From contig CAZJVD010000018.1 in NCBI GenBank assembly GCA_964549505.1, positions 1-50,586 on the forward strand: DNA of 50,586 bases, read 5' to 3'. The stretch's first letter is position 1, and each line of letters begins with the position of its first letter. This document shows, piece after piece, positions 18,952-27,734 of this stretch. Under the pieces are notes generated by a model. It was not told where the DNA came from and ran no database searches. It saw nothing but the letters and a program-made list of their open reading frames with translations. The DNA is from CAZJVD01 sp964549505 (GTDB taxonomy: Bacteria; Bdellovibrionota; UBA1018; CAZJVD01). Both the position numbers and the translations under genes were made by a program.

Positions 18952-19821
18952 ATGAAAAATACATTTTGGAAACTGAGTTCGAATCTCTTGGCTGGAACAG
19001 CAATGTTTCAGCTCGCCTTCTTACCGATCGCGCGCGCAGAATCTCAAGCGGCTGCGGCTACGCCGACGCCGACAACTGAAGAGATCCGAGCCGGCGTTAC
19101 CCGTCAGCTGACCGATGACTTTGCGAAAGCACAGAAGGCCGGTTGGGACTTTGCCTCGATCGGCGGGACGGCGGCGAGCGGGTCAAGCATTGTCGAAACG
19201 CTCATCGAAAAGAAGGGGCTTATTTTTATCTCGCCAGTCGTTGCCGGCGTGGATGCCCGACTTCCCATTCAGATCGAAATCAAAGATGCGACCCTCAATC
19301 ACATCAAGGCGCGCATTGCTGTTCTCGATAAGAGTTTAAAAACGGTGGTGGCTGTTCGCACGGTATCGCTAGGCACGGCCGATCAGAAAGATCCAGAAGC
19401 TGCCAAACTTCGTTTTGTGCGCGCGATGAACTCGCTCGGTGACGAAGTGGAACTCAAGCGATCGCTCGTAGGTTTCAACCAGCGCGCGAACTCGTCTTCG
19501 GTTCGAAGCCTGTTCTCAAGCTTAAGTAGTTTTATGTTTCCAAACGCGCAGGCCGATATCTCTTCGTTATCTTTCAAGAGTCCTGCGGCAGACGCGGTGG
19601 CATACGTATCAGCTGGTGCCTTCCTTCTTGGGTGCTTCATCGTTTTAGTGGGTATGCTCGCCAGCAGTAAAACAATAGGAGGAGGAAAGAGCTGCTTCTG
19701 GACAACGCAGGCCGATGGGTATTTCAAGCTGACACCCTTCACGATTATTAGTCTCGTCCTGGTAGGGGGCGGATACGGGATATTTATGACCCACAGTGCC
19801 ATCAAAGCCGGCTTTTTTTGA
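18952..19821 (+). CDS. Exported membrane protein, second of two tandem paralogues
   Basis: A 289-residue protein similar along most of its length to the preceding gene, with AQKAGWDFASIGG, GLIFISPVVAGVDARLPIQ, RIAVLDKSLK, GTADQKDPEAAKLRF and DEVELKRSL in the same order. It has a signal peptide ending in IARAE, an Ala/Thr-rich start to the mature part, a short hydrophobic patch ending FPNAQAD and two C-terminal membrane segments (about 200-220 and 250-275). The ATG at 18952 follows AAGGAAAG at good spacing; a GTG 27 bases upstream lacks such a site. The 57-base gap suggests one transcript. The pair arose by local duplication and has diverged, so both copies are probably kept by selection. Function unknown. 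Confidence 0.8.
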   Translation: MKNTFWKLSSNLLAGTAMFQLAFLPIARAESQAAAATPTPTTEEIRAGVTRQLTDDFAKAQKAGWDFASIGGTAASGSSIVETLIEKKGLIFISPVVAGVDARLPIQIEIKDATLNHIKARIAVLDKSLKTVVAVRTVSLGTADQKDPEAAKLRFVRAMNSLGDEVELKRSLVGFNQRANSSSVRSLFSSLSSFMFPNAQADISSLSFKSPAADAVAYVSAGAFLLGCFIVLVGMLASSKTIGGGKSCFWTTQADGYFKLTPFTIISLVLVGGGYGIFMTHSAIKAGFF

Positions 19822-19850
19822 AAAAGAGCAAAAAAACTGACCGGCACGAC

Positions 19851-21353
19851 TTACGAATACCGCCAAGTCGTTCCTTGCGGCGAATCTTTGATCTCGACAC
19901 CGCCCGCAGCAAGTTCGTCGCGAATCGCATCGGCGCGCTTGAAGTCTTTAGCTTTGCGCGCATCAAGACGCTCCTGAATTTTCTTTTCGATCGCGTCCGC
20001 CGCGAGCGTGGGAGCTGCCCCTCGCAGCGCCTGCCGAATCTCTTGGAGTTTTGTCAGTACCGTCTCGGGCATCATGCGGCCCACGCCGAGAACCTCGCCA
20101 AGATCGCTCTCAATCGTGTCGACTAGAAGCTGAGCACCGATACCGGCTGCCGGAGTCATCTCGGCCCGTGGCGACGTGAGCGTGCGATTGAATTCGCGGA
20201 TCAAGCTGAAAACAGAACCCAGCACGCCCGCCGAGTTGAGATCGGTGTTCCATTCTTTCGCGATTTCAGTCCGAGCTTTCTGAGCCGACGCCGCAAACTC
20301 ACCCCAAGCCGTTTCAGCGCGTGGATCGGCAAGACCTTGCTTCCGCTTTGATAGCTCGAGCGCTCTGCGCTTAGCCTCGTAGATCCGTTCGAGTCCCGTA
20401 AGACTCTGTTCCATCAGTTCGTCCGTGAAATCCAGCGGCTGACGGTAGTGAACGGACAGGAACGCATAACGAGCGAACTCGCCGCCGAACTTTGTTAGAA
20501 AGTCGCGCGCCGTGAAAACATTGCCAACACTTTTGGCCATTTTCTGCTTTGAAACCGTGATGAAGGCATGATGGAGCCATGTTTTTACAAACGGATGCTT
20601 GCCGGTGCAGGCTTCGGATTGTGCGATTTCGTTTTCATGGTGTGGAAAAACGAGATCTTGTCCGCCGTGGTGGAGATCGATCTGGTCCCCGAGCCATTTT
20701 CGCGCCATCGCGGAACATTCGATGTGCCAACCAGGCCGGCCGTTTCCCCAGGGACTGGGCCATGCGGGTTCACCTGGCTTTGCGGCTTTCCAAAGTGCAA
20801 AGTCCAACGGGTCCCGCTTTGTCGGATCGACTTCAATACGCACTCCGGTGAGCAGATCGTCCTTACTCTTACCCGAAAGATAACCGTACTTCGCAAAACC
20901 TCCGATCGAGAAAAACACGTCGCCGCCGGGAATCGCATACGCTGATCCCTTTTGAACCAGTGTTTCGATCATCGCGATCATTTGAGGAACGTGCTCGGTG
21001 GCTTTCGTCTTGTGGGTCGGCTCCAGCAGTCCGGCGGCTGCGTAATCTTTTTCGACTTCGGTTGTAAACTTCTTGGCGATGACATCCGCGCTCACACCGT
21101 CCTTCGCCGCGCGATCGATGATCTTGTCGTCGATGTCCGTATAATTGCGAACGTAGTTCACTTCGAAACCACGCGACTTCAAAAACCGGTAGATCAGGTC
21201 CGCAACCAGCGCCGCCCGAAGATTACCAATATGAATCAGATCGTAGACCGTCGGTCCGCAGCTATAGAAGGTGACCTTGCCTTTTTCGATCGGCGCAAAG
21301 GCCTCCCGCTTGCCCGTGATGGAGTTGGTAAAAACAATCCCCGTCTCAGCCAT
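19851..21353 (-). CDS. cysS: Cysteinyl-tRNA synthetase
   Basis: Class I aminoacyl-tRNA synthetase charging tRNA-Cys. The protein of 500 residues has the zinc-binding cysteine in YSCGPTVYD, the HIGH-type signature written HIGN, further zinc ligands in GWHIECSAM and FPHHENEIAQSEA, and a KMSKS-type loop written KMAKSVGN. These variants are common or conservative, so activity is expected. The ATG at 21353 is used; TTG at 21359 is possible. It follows gltX by 15 bases and converges with the paralogue pair, whose stop is 29 bases away. Confidence 0.96.
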   Translation of the reverse strand: MAETGIVFTNSITGKREAFAPIEKGKVTFYSCGPTVYDLIHIGNLRAALVADLIYRFLKSRGFEVNYVRNYTDIDDKIIDRAAKDGVSADVIAKKFTTEVEKDYAAAGLLEPTHKTKATEHVPQMIAMIETLVQKGSAYAIPGGDVFFSIGGFAKYGYLSGKSKDDLLTGVRIEVDPTKRDPLDFALWKAAKPGEPAWPSPWGNGRPGWHIECSAMARKWLGDQIDLHHGGQDLVFPHHENEIAQSEACTGKHPFVKTWLHHAFITVSKQKMAKSVGNVFTARDFLTKFGGEFARYAFLSVHYRQPLDFTDELMEQSLTGLERIYEAKRRALELSKRKQGLADPRAETAWGEFAASAQKARTEIAKEWNTDLNSAGVLGSVFSLIREFNRTLTSPRAEMTPAAGIGAQLLVDTIESDLGEVLGVGRMMPETVLTKLQEIRQALRGAAPTLAADAIEKKIQERLDARKAKDFKRADAIRDELAAGGVEIKDSPQGTTWRYS

Positions 21354-21368
21354 TCGCAATCGCCGCCT

Positions 21369-22910
21369 TTAAACGGAGGCCCTCTGCCTCACGTGCGCTG
21401 CCCGCTTCAGAACCTCAGTGCGTCCCAGGATCGAAAAGATCCGGTGCAACTCGGGTCCATGCTCTTTTCCCGTCACGAGGGCACGCATGGGCATGAACAA
21501 TGATTTCCCTTTTTTCTGGGTCGTGTTCTTCACGTGCTCTTGGACTTGCTTAACCGTGTCTTCGGTGATCGTCTCATCCTTGAAGTCCTGCCACGCGGCT
21601 TCGAACGCTTGGACGACGTCCGGATTTTGTTTGAGCGCTTCGAGCGCTGCCGGCTCGACTTCAGGGCTTGAATCAAAAAGAAAGCTAGCCCGATCAGGCA
21701 TTTCGCCAAGAAGACTGACTTCTCCGCGAATGAGTTCGATGACCTTCTCATAGACCGCTTCGCCTTTCGCATTCACAAGCGCTGTGATCTTAGGACCCAG
21801 AGTTGCGTGCTTTTCGAAAAACGGGCGCGCGCGTTTCGCAACCTCAGGGACAGAGAGCGCACGAATATAAAACGCATTCATCCACTGAAGTTTCTGGACA
21901 TCAAAGACGGCTGGCGCTTTGTGAAGACCGCCGGTATCGAAAACCTTTTTCAGCTCGTCGAGCGAAAGAACTTCGGGGTGTCCCGAGACGGGCTTGAAGT
22001 CCTTGGGCGGCCACCATCCCAACAGCGCCAAGAAGTTCAAGAGCGCTTCCGGCAAGTAACCCTTCTCGAGATAATCGCGTGCCGATACATCACCGTTCCG
22101 TTTGGAAAGCTTTTGCTTATCACCACCGAGAACCATCGCCGTGTGCGCGAACACCGGCGTCTTCCAACCAAACGCTTCGTAGATCATCAGCTGCCGAGCC
22201 GTGTTCGAAAGATGATCTTCTCCACGAATCACATGCGTGATCTTCATGAGTGCGTCGTCGATCACGCACGAAAAGTTGTAGACGGGCATACCGATGCCAG
22301 CGGCGACCTCGGTTTCCTTGTCGGTTGGACTACGCGTGATAAAAAAGTCGCCGACCATTCCTGGCGGAAACTCTACATGACCGCGCACGACGTCTTCGAG
22401 AATGTAAGTTTTCTGTGGCGCTCGAAAACGCAGACCGGCCTTCTCGCCTTTTTTCACGCGGGCCTCGGCTTCGGCGAGCGGGATGCGCGCGCAGGTACCG
22501 TCGTAAAGTGGAACCTTTCCAAGCTTCAGAGCAGCTTCACGCTTAGCGGTGATGAGATCCGCAGAACAGAAGCAGTAGTAAGCTTTGCCTTCTTTCAGAA
22601 GCTTGAGAGCGTGCTCGCCGTAAGTTTTTAGACGTTCCGACTGACGATACGGAACGTGCGGGCCTCCGAGATCAGGACCTTCATCGTAGGTCAGCCCGAG
22701 TGCGTAGACATCTTCGAGAAGCATCGTTTCGTTCGCACGCGTGCTTCGCTCTTGATCGGTGTCCTCGATGCGCATGACGAGCGTCGCATCGCGACCGCGT
22801 GCATAGAGCCAGTTAAAAAGCAGCGCACGCACGCCGCCGACATGAAGATAACCCGTCGGACTCGGCGCAAAGCGTACGCGAATGGGAGATGTTCTGGGTG
22901 ATTGACTCAT
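21369..22910 (-). CDS. gltX: Glutamyl-tRNA synthetase
   Basis: Class I synthetase charging tRNA-Glu, and possibly tRNA-Gln if an amidotransferase exists. The 513-residue protein begins RVRFAPSPTGYLHVGG with the HIGH-type motif written HVGG, contains RIEDTDQER, and has the KMSKS-type loop KLSKRNGD. A C-terminal helical anticodon-binding domain follows. The ATG at 22910 is chosen because the 40 upstream in-frame residues are unlike the family and run through the promoter region. gltX and cysS adjacent in this order suggests a two-gene operon. Confidence 0.96.
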   Translation of the reverse strand: MSQSPRTSPIRVRFAPSPTGYLHVGGVRALLFNWLYARGRDATLVMRIEDTDQERSTRANETMLLEDVYALGLTYDEGPDLGGPHVPYRQSERLKTYGEHALKLLKEGKAYYCFCSADLITAKREAALKLGKVPLYDGTCARIPLAEAEARVKKGEKAGLRFRAPQKTYILEDVVRGHVEFPPGMVGDFFITRSPTDKETEVAAGIGMPVYNFSCVIDDALMKITHVIRGEDHLSNTARQLMIYEAFGWKTPVFAHTAMVLGGDKQKLSKRNGDVSARDYLEKGYLPEALLNFLALLGWWPPKDFKPVSGHPEVLSLDELKKVFDTGGLHKAPAVFDVQKLQWMNAFYIRALSVPEVAKRARPFFEKHATLGPKITALVNAKGEAVYEKVIELIRGEVSLLGEMPDRASFLFDSSPEVEPAALEALKQNPDVVQAFEAAWQDFKDETITEDTVKQVQEHVKNTTQKKGKSLFMPMRALVTGKEHGPELHRIFSILGRTEVLKRAAHVRQRASV

Positions 22911-22981
22911 CGCGGCCGAGGTTATCATAGAAGGACGCGCGAAGCACGTGAAGCACGAAAAGGCGAAGCGGCGCTTAGCGC

Positions 22982-23341
22982 TTAAGACGATTTGGAAACG
23001 GTGTTTTCGAGCCGATCTTGGTGCTGCCAAAGACCCTGGAGTCCTTCAAGAACAACGCGGTTGTTGGCCTTTTGCCCTTCGAGCATAAGCTCCATCCGAC
23101 TCAGAGATCCCTGAAACTTATGAAACTCGCCCTTCAGCTCGTGAAATCCGAGGTCCATTCTCAACTCAAGAGCGCTGATTTTCCGATCGAGAACTCCAAT
23201 ATCAGACTTGAGTTCATCGCGAACGAGATACAGCATTCGACGTGTCGTCAGCTGGTCGTCCGCATCGGCCGACGGCATCGCCGGTAGGGATGTTGACGTT
23301 GGTGTCTTAGTCTTGTTTTTCGTCATGGTCTGTCGGGCCAC
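22982..23341 (-). CDS. Small coiled-coil protein, function unknown
   Basis: A 119-residue cytoplasmic protein. After a Lys/Thr/Ser/Pro-rich N-terminus, residues from about 40 on form a charged heptad-like helix (RRMLYLVRDELKSDIGVLDRKIS, read here in parts) ending QHQDRLENTVSKSS. This pattern is seen in small bacterial coiled-coil proteins of unknown role. The GTG at 23341 is preferred because GGAGG lies five bases upstream; ATG at 23326 is 18 bases from that site. It is divergent from the gene at 23478 and 71 bases upstream of gltX in the same direction. Confidence 0.65.
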   Translation of the reverse strand: MARQTMTKNKTKTPTSTSLPAMPSADADDQLTTRRMLYLVRDELKSDIGVLDRKISALELRMDLGFHELKGEFHKFQGSLSRMELMLEGQKANNRVVLEGLQGLWQHQDRLENTVSKSS

Positions 23342-23477
23342 TGGCCCCTCCTTCGGATTTAGCGAACTTCCTCGAAAATGCCAAACCACTTCGGCCAGAT
23401 CCGCGGATTTTTCACGTGCGCTCCTTGCAAACCGGCCGCCACGTAGTAATGTCGGCGCCAGTTTGGAGGGGATCCCC

Positions 23478-23942
23478 ATGAGATCAATGAGCTCAATGAA
23501 ATCAGCGAAAGTAAGTCTGTATGTTTTTGGACTCGTGACCGGGCTCGCGCTCGTCACGATGTCGGCGTACGCGAACGAATCTACGCCTGAAAAAGACTAT
23601 TACGATCTCTGCGAATTGCGCGCGGGCAAAGCTGCGCTCGACATCCAGCAGATTTCTTTTCCCGACGCCGATCTAAAACTTTCCTACGCGCGTGCGCTTC
23701 CGCGAATCCAAACCGGTAACACGTCTCCGAAAAACCAGAGCTTCCAGATATTGGTCGAAAACAAAACCAGGTCGACACCCGACACCGCGTACATCACGGC
23801 ATTTTTTGTGAAAGTTCCGACGTACGATGCCTCGAATGGTGAAGGAATCTGTCAGGTCGACGAGTTACTTCGGGCCCATACATGGGACGTACCGCGCGTG
23901 AGCATCAAGCCGTACCGGCCACCACTCGTGAAACAGAACTGA
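23478..23942 (+). CDS. Small exported protein, function unknown
   Basis: A 154-residue protein with a clear signal peptide (SLYVFGLVTGLALVTMSAYA, cleavage before NESTPEK). The mature part of about 125 residues holds two cysteines (YDLCEL and GICQVD) that may pair, and alternates polar and hydrophobic residues like a beta-rich periplasmic domain. No family is recognised. The ATG at 23478 follows GGAGGGG at good spacing, so longer upstream frames are rejected. The gene converges with the beta-barrel gene 9 bases downstream, leaving no room for a terminator. Confidence 0.75.
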   Translation: MRSMSSMKSAKVSLYVFGLVTGLALVTMSAYANESTPEKDYYDLCELRAGKAALDIQQISFPDADLKLSYARALPRIQTGNTSPKNQSFQILVENKTRSTPDTAYITAFFVKVPTYDASNGEGICQVDELLRAHTWDVPRVSIKPYRPPLVKQN

Positions 23943-23951
23943 TTCGAGACT

Positions 23952-24476
23952 CTAAAAGTAGAGATGAAACGACGCCAGGATCTGGAGCCGTCGATAGTCG
24001 TTGAGATACGTATCCGAACTGAAATCGTAGATCTCGTAGGCCACCGTCGGTCCGAATGCGACGTACTTATTCAAGAACACTGAGGCGCCGAGCGCAGGAC
24101 TCAAAATCAAATCAGGCGCAGAGTTGGTCAGACCAAAGGTCGCGCCAAACTGCGCGAAGAAGGCCGTCGAACCCGTCTTAGCAAAATACCACGACGCCAC
24201 TGGGCCAAAACTCAGAGCCGTAGGCGACCGATACGAAAGCTCCGTCAAACCGATTTCAACCCCGGCAGCAAGTGCATCGGAGAAAAAATACTGTCCGGAC
24301 GAACCTAGAAAGAAACCGTGGTCTTTGTCGTCACCGTACTCCTTAAAAAATTCCATCGAGCCGGAAAGCTTCCAAACACCTTCGGCCACATTGCCTTGGA
24401 AGTCAGACTCTTCTGCAAAGGCAGTCGACAGAGAAAGAACGGACACGAACAACAGAAACACGGGCGATTTTTTCAT
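23952..24476 (-). CDS. Outer-membrane beta-barrel protein (small, OmpW/OmpA-barrel-like)
   Basis: A 174-residue protein with a signal peptide (VFLLFVSVLSLSTAFA) and a mature part of alternating polar and aromatic/hydrophobic residues consistent with about eight beta strands: VWKLSGSMEFF, GFFLGSSGQYFF, AGVEIGLTELSY, FGPVASWYFA and so on. It ends LASFHLYF, with the terminal phenylalanine typical of BAM substrates. No specific ligand or family can be assigned. A weak promoter pair (TTGACG 24509-24514, TAGGCT 24486-24491, minus strand, spacer 17) would put the start only a few bases before the ATG. Confidence 0.75.
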   Translation of the reverse strand: MKKSPVFLLFVSVLSLSTAFAEESDFQGNVAEGVWKLSGSMEFFKEYGDDKDHGFFLGSSGQYFFSDALAAGVEIGLTELSYRSPTALSFGPVASWYFAKTGSTAFFAQFGATFGLTNSAPDLILSPALGASVFLNKYVAFGPTVAYEIYDFSSDTYLNDYRRLQILASFHLYF

Positions 24477-24530
24477 AGGCCTCGGAGCCTAAGATTCCAG
24501 ACGGAAAACGTCAATGAGTAGTTATTTTTA

Positions 24531-24544
24531 GCCGCCTAGGCGGC
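24531..24544. other. GC-rich perfect palindrome downstream of carD
   Basis: GCCGCCTAGGCGGC lies 13 bases after the carD stop (minus strand) and 55 bases before the beta-barrel gene. A hairpin would need some unpaired central bases. No U-run follows in the carD direction (TAAAAATAAC instead), so it is at best a weak terminator or an RNA 3'-end stabiliser. Confidence 0.35.
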
Positions 24545-24556
24545 GCGCTGAAGACT

Positions 24557-25039
24557 CTACGACGCAAAGATCGTCTGAATCTCTTGCTCAACCATCGCTT
24601 CAGGCGAACGTTTTGCGAGAGAAATTTCGCGTACAAGCAGTTGCTTAGCTTGGTCGAGCATCTTGCGCTCACCAAACGAAAGATCTTTATCGTGACGAAG
24701 CAAGAAAAGATTGCGCATCACTTCAGCGATTTCGAAAACCGATCCGGTTTTGATCTTTTCCATGTAATCGCGATAACGACGATTCCAGGTTGTGCTATCG
24801 ATCTTAACGTCACGGTCTTTGAGAATACGATAAACACGGGAAACATCGCGTTCCGGAATGATCGCGCGTAATCCCACGGCGTCGGCATTGTCCGTTGGGA
24901 CCATGATGGTCATGTCGTTTTCGAGAACTTGGAGGACGTAGAACTTTTTCTTAGCTCCCCCGACCATCTTTTCTTCGATCCGTTTCACAACGGTCACGCC
25001 ATGAGCGGGATAAACTGCGCTTTCACCGACCTTGAACAT
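24557..25039 (-). CDS. CarD family RNA polymerase-binding regulator
   Basis: A 160-residue protein of the CarD/CdnL group, which binds the RNA polymerase beta subunit through an N-terminal Tudor-like domain (MFKVGESAVYPAHGVTVVKRIEEK) and stabilises open promoter complexes, notably at rRNA promoters, with a helical C-terminal domain (WNRRYRDYMEKIKTGSVFEIAEVMR). The ATG at 25039 follows GGAGG at good spacing; an adjacent TTG upstream is not needed. A strong -35 (TTGACA) lies in the leader region. Length fits the stand-alone CdnL type rather than the larger CarD with HMGA tail. Confidence 0.94.
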   Translation of the reverse strand: MFKVGESAVYPAHGVTVVKRIEEKMVGGAKKKFYVLQVLENDMTIMVPTDNADAVGLRAIIPERDVSRVYRILKDRDVKIDSTTWNRRYRDYMEKIKTGSVFEIAEVMRNLFLLRHDKDLSFGERKMLDQAKQLLVREISLAKRSPEAMVEQEIQTIFAS

Positions 25040-25094
25040 CAAATTTCCTCCGAGCCCCTAAATGACTGAAAAAAGGCATTTTTCGAGCGACCTG

Positions 25095-25123
25095 AAGCTA
25101 ACACAATAACGGTTTAATGTCAA
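25095..25123 (-). promoter_or_regulatory. Candidate sigma70 promoter for carD
   Basis: On the minus strand a perfect TTGACA (25118-25123), a 17-base spacer and TAGCTT (25095-25100). Transcription would start near 25088, giving a leader of about 49 bases with the GGAGG site at its end. Confidence 0.55.
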
Positions 25124-25165
25124 AAACCCAGGCTCGTTACCGCAAACCGTGCGACCACCACCCAG

Positions 25166-25205
25166 CATAGCTCCGGCGCTGTGCCGGCACTGTGCCGGAG
25201 CTATG
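25166..25205. repeat. 40-bp hyphenated palindrome between carD and the next gene
   Basis: CATAGCTCCGGC (25166-25177) and GCCGGAGCTATG (25194-25205) are exact reverse complements, and the 16-base centre holds another palindrome, TGCCGGCA (25182-25189). The unit CTGTGCCGG occurs twice. With no T-run it is not a normal terminator. The remainder of the gap (25206-25455) shows no gene; it contains a TATAAC at 25412-25417 that may be a -10 for the next gene, without a good -35. Confidence 0.6.
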
Positions 25206-25455
25206 ATTGAGCAACACGGGTGCCACATTCAACGTCTCGAATGGTTCGGAAACTCGATTTAACAAACAGCAACCTTTGGGGCGAAAGTGCACCACAGCCG
25301 GATTCGATCACGAGGTGCCGTTCGACGCCGAGGAAAACTAGGCAAGTGTCGATGTTTCAGTCGCCCCCCAATCATGCGTAAGCGGGACTGGTAGTTCGAT
25401 CGCGGGGCGTATATAACCCCCTACATCGCGGGCGCGTTAAGGGATTAGGCAAGGG

Positions 25456-27576
25456 ATGTGGAACACTAGAATTTTATCTGTCTTTCGAATGGCACTGTGG
25501 CAGCTGGCGCTGTGGGCGCTCGCGGCACCTCTCTCGAGTCACGCGGTCACGCTTTCGTCCTTTGAACATAGTCTCCAGCATGCAGCACGGATCGCCGACC
25601 TCTCCGCTGGAGAAGCTTCGAACCATTTGGATGTCCTGGTAGCGGCCGCCCGGTCAGATCGTGAACTCTTGACCCAAGCCGGAATCAAAAGGCGCGACGG
25701 AAAAGGGCCCGTACTTCAAGCAAGAGTCCATTTGAAAACTGCGGTCGAGACTCTGTATAACGCACAGAAGTCTCAGGTACTCGAACACCTCGAAGCGACT
25801 GTTCCCGATGCGCTCGAACGATGGGCTAATGATCCGACACCAGCTTTTCCCAGCGCTGATGAGCTCTTCCACTTCGAACGACTGGCGACCGACGTCGCTC
25901 ACACTTGGACGGGCTCGCGCGCTATGGATCGTATCGCGCACGTCGCTTTTGCATCGATGGACTGTCATCGGATCCGACGAATCGCGATTTGGGCGCGCCT
26001 GTACAGTCCTTACTTCACACAGATGGTTTCAACGCAGTCGTTCTACAGAACATGCCGCTCACTCCCTGGAAACCATCACTGGCCACGTATCCAGGTTTCG
26101 CAACAGGCGTTCGAACGAAGTGAGGTGCTCAGATGGGAACTGGGATCTCTCGAACTGCTTCCCACAAATACGACATCTGAAAACTGCCAGTGGGATCTGC
26201 CTGATAGCGGTTTCTGCTATAGGTTCACCGTCGATGCCGATGGAAACCGTCGACTGGAAGCGATCGATCGTCAAACGCAGATCGCCGCTCCGGCACTGTT
26301 TGACTTTGGAAAGAGCGACCACCCGGCTTTTTCATCGCGCGCCCTGGCCGATCGACGAACGCAACTTGGTTTTTCACTGGTCGTGACAGAGACCGGCGAG
26401 CGAGCGAACTACTACGATTTTGATCTCTATGGTCGACCTCTCAAGATTACCAATGCGAAAGCTTTGTCGGTCGAGACGATTCGCGGGCTACTGCGTTCGG
26501 CACGGACACCCGAGTTTGCGACGTTCTTTCTTCGCGAACTCGAACGCCACAACGATCCTGCCTCGAAGACGTTGTTGACCCCCGAACCGTTGATCCAAGA
26601 ACTCAGTCGCCGCTTTAGCACTTCGCCCATTTTTCAAGCGGAACTCGCGTACTCTAAAAGTGTCGCCGGTTGGTCGTCTGCCGAAAGGAAGATTCCCCCC
26701 TCCGATGAAATCGATCGTTACTTAGCTGCGTGGCGAGCGGATCCCGCAACAAGAGACCAGGCGCGCGCGCTAGCATTCGCATCAGTTCTGCGTAAGCAAC
26801 TTGAACCAGACATCATAGAATCACTCTTGACGATGGGGGAGCTAGGCTACGAACAAGTGGCTGACGTGTTGCGGAACGCACAAGGCTTCGACTCAGAACA
26901 TTTGCTTTGGGGTATCATAATTAGAGCACAGTTCGTTAAGTCGCCCGAACTGCTGTTCTCAAAGCTATCGTTTCTTTGGACGGATGAGGACTCGAACCGA
27001 GACGCTGTTGTCAATACGATGGTCTCCACGATCGACCGTTCGCTGAGTCCGGACTGGAACGTTGACATCGGGTCCGGGATCGAATTTCCATTTGTACCCT
27101 TTGCGCCCATCGCGGAAAAGCGCAAGAAATTCAGCGTTTTGCCCGATAGGACCGCGCTCGTCGATCTTTTGGCCGCTCCTCTCCTGGATAAGGAAACTGC
27201 GCCATGGATCCATTCGGGCAATTGTGTCGATCGGGCGGAAACTGCGTACAGACCTATGTGCTTGCTAGCGACCCTGCGCTTGCTCACGTACGTGATCGAC
27301 ACGAACCACCCTCGCTATTCGGAGATTGCGCTCGGAGCTGCCGATGCCCTTATGCCTCGCGATCCAATAACGACTTGTTACGTACTCTGGCTCGTGATGC
27401 AGGCCCCTGAAGCAACCGTAGAAGCTCGTAAGAAACTGAAAGAAAAGGTCAACGAGTCTTACCCGTTACCGTCAGGAGGAACAGAGATACGTTTTTACGA
27501 TGCCCTCAACGGTGCTCTGAGTACGCTCGCTCGTCTCACCGACAAAAGTGGTTCACCAGAAAAACGCTCTGAATAA
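25456..27576 (+). CDS. Large exported protein, function unknown
   Basis: A 706-residue protein with a signal peptide (hydrophobic 9-26, cleavage probably after SSHA). The mature part is mostly helical with many Arg/Glu pairs and several cysteines; the C-terminal half has stretches (ALASVLRKQLEPDIIESLLTMGELGYEQVADVLR, seen in pieces) that look like alpha-solenoid repeats of the HEAT type. The middle part (about 220-340) is more beta-like, with FDFDLYGRPLKI-type wording. No catalytic motif is evident. AAGGG and AGG sites occur just before the ATG. Lying upstream of the T2SS genes it might be a secretion substrate or accessory, but no direct evidence exists. Confidence 0.75.
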   Translation: MWNTRILSVFRMALWQLALWALAAPLSSHAVTLSSFEHSLQHAARIADLSAGEASNHLDVLVAAARSDRELLTQAGIKRRDGKGPVLQARVHLKTAVETLYNAQKSQVLEHLEATVPDALERWANDPTPAFPSADELFHFERLATDVAHTWTGSRAMDRIAHVAFASMDCHRIRRIAIWARLYSPYFTQMVSTQSFYRTCRSLPGNHHWPRIQVSQQAFERSEVLRWELGSLELLPTNTTSENCQWDLPDSGFCYRFTVDADGNRRLEAIDRQTQIAAPALFDFGKSDHPAFSSRALADRRTQLGFSLVVTETGERANYYDFDLYGRPLKITNAKALSVETIRGLLRSARTPEFATFFLRELERHNDPASKTLLTPEPLIQELSRRFSTSPIFQAELAYSKSVAGWSSAERKIPPSDEIDRYLAAWRADPATRDQARALAFASVLRKQLEPDIIESLLTMGELGYEQVADVLRNAQGFDSEHLLWGIIIRAQFVKSPELLFSKLSFLWTDEDSNRDAVVNTMVSTIDRSLSPDWNVDIGSGIEFPFVPFAPIAEKRKKFSVLPDRTALVDLLAAPLLDKETAPWIHSGNCVDRAETAYRPMCLLATLRLLTYVIDTNHPRYSEIALGAADALMPRDPITTCYVLWLVMQAPEATVEARKKLKEKVNESYPLPSGGTEIRFYDALNGALSTLARLTDKSGSPEKRSE

Positions 27577-27625
27577 CCTGCAAAAACCCCTGCTTACCCA
27601 GTTGTCACTTTGTTTGAAATTCGAC

Positions 27626-27654
27626 TTGGCATCGTGCCAAATCAGTCGTATTTA
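27626..27654 (+). promoter_or_regulatory. Candidate promoter overlapping a small inverted repeat
   Basis: TTGGCA (27626-27631), 17 bases, TATTTA (27649-27654). The -35 overlaps TTGGCA-TCG-TGCCAA, a perfect 6-bp inverted repeat, which could instead be a hairpin ending the upstream gene or a regulator site. Leader to the ATG at 27735 would be about 75 bases. Confidence 0.3.
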
Positions 27655-27734
27655 ACGACCAATGTCAAATACATGGCTCGGCGCTTCACAGTTTTCGAGA
27701 GCGTGATCAGCGGCTAGTGGGTAGGGAGATTGCT

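Noticed and set aside
19797..19822. Terminator at the end of the second paralogue (AGCCGGCT followed by T-run)
   Set aside because: The palindrome has no loop and the stem is too short for a stable hairpin.
20520..20545. cysS damaged at the KMSKS loop
   Set aside because: KMAKS is a conservative change, and all other motifs and the zinc ligands are intact, so no pseudogene.
21807..22631. 274-codon plus-strand frame antisense to gltX
   Set aside because: It is fully contained in gltX, whose motifs are intact, and has no recognisable features of its own.
22911..23030. Longer gltX with 40 extra N-terminal residues
   Set aside because: The extension does not resemble the family and the ATG at 22910 places the protein at normal length.
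23343..23557. Longer form of the small coiled-coil protein, starting at 23557
   Set aside because: It would overlap the start of the divergent exported-protein gene, and the GTG at 23341 has an ideal ribosome binding site.
24531..24544. Intrinsic terminator for carD
   Set aside because: The palindrome is strong but A-rich sequence, not a U-run, follows in the carD direction; kept only as a hairpin.
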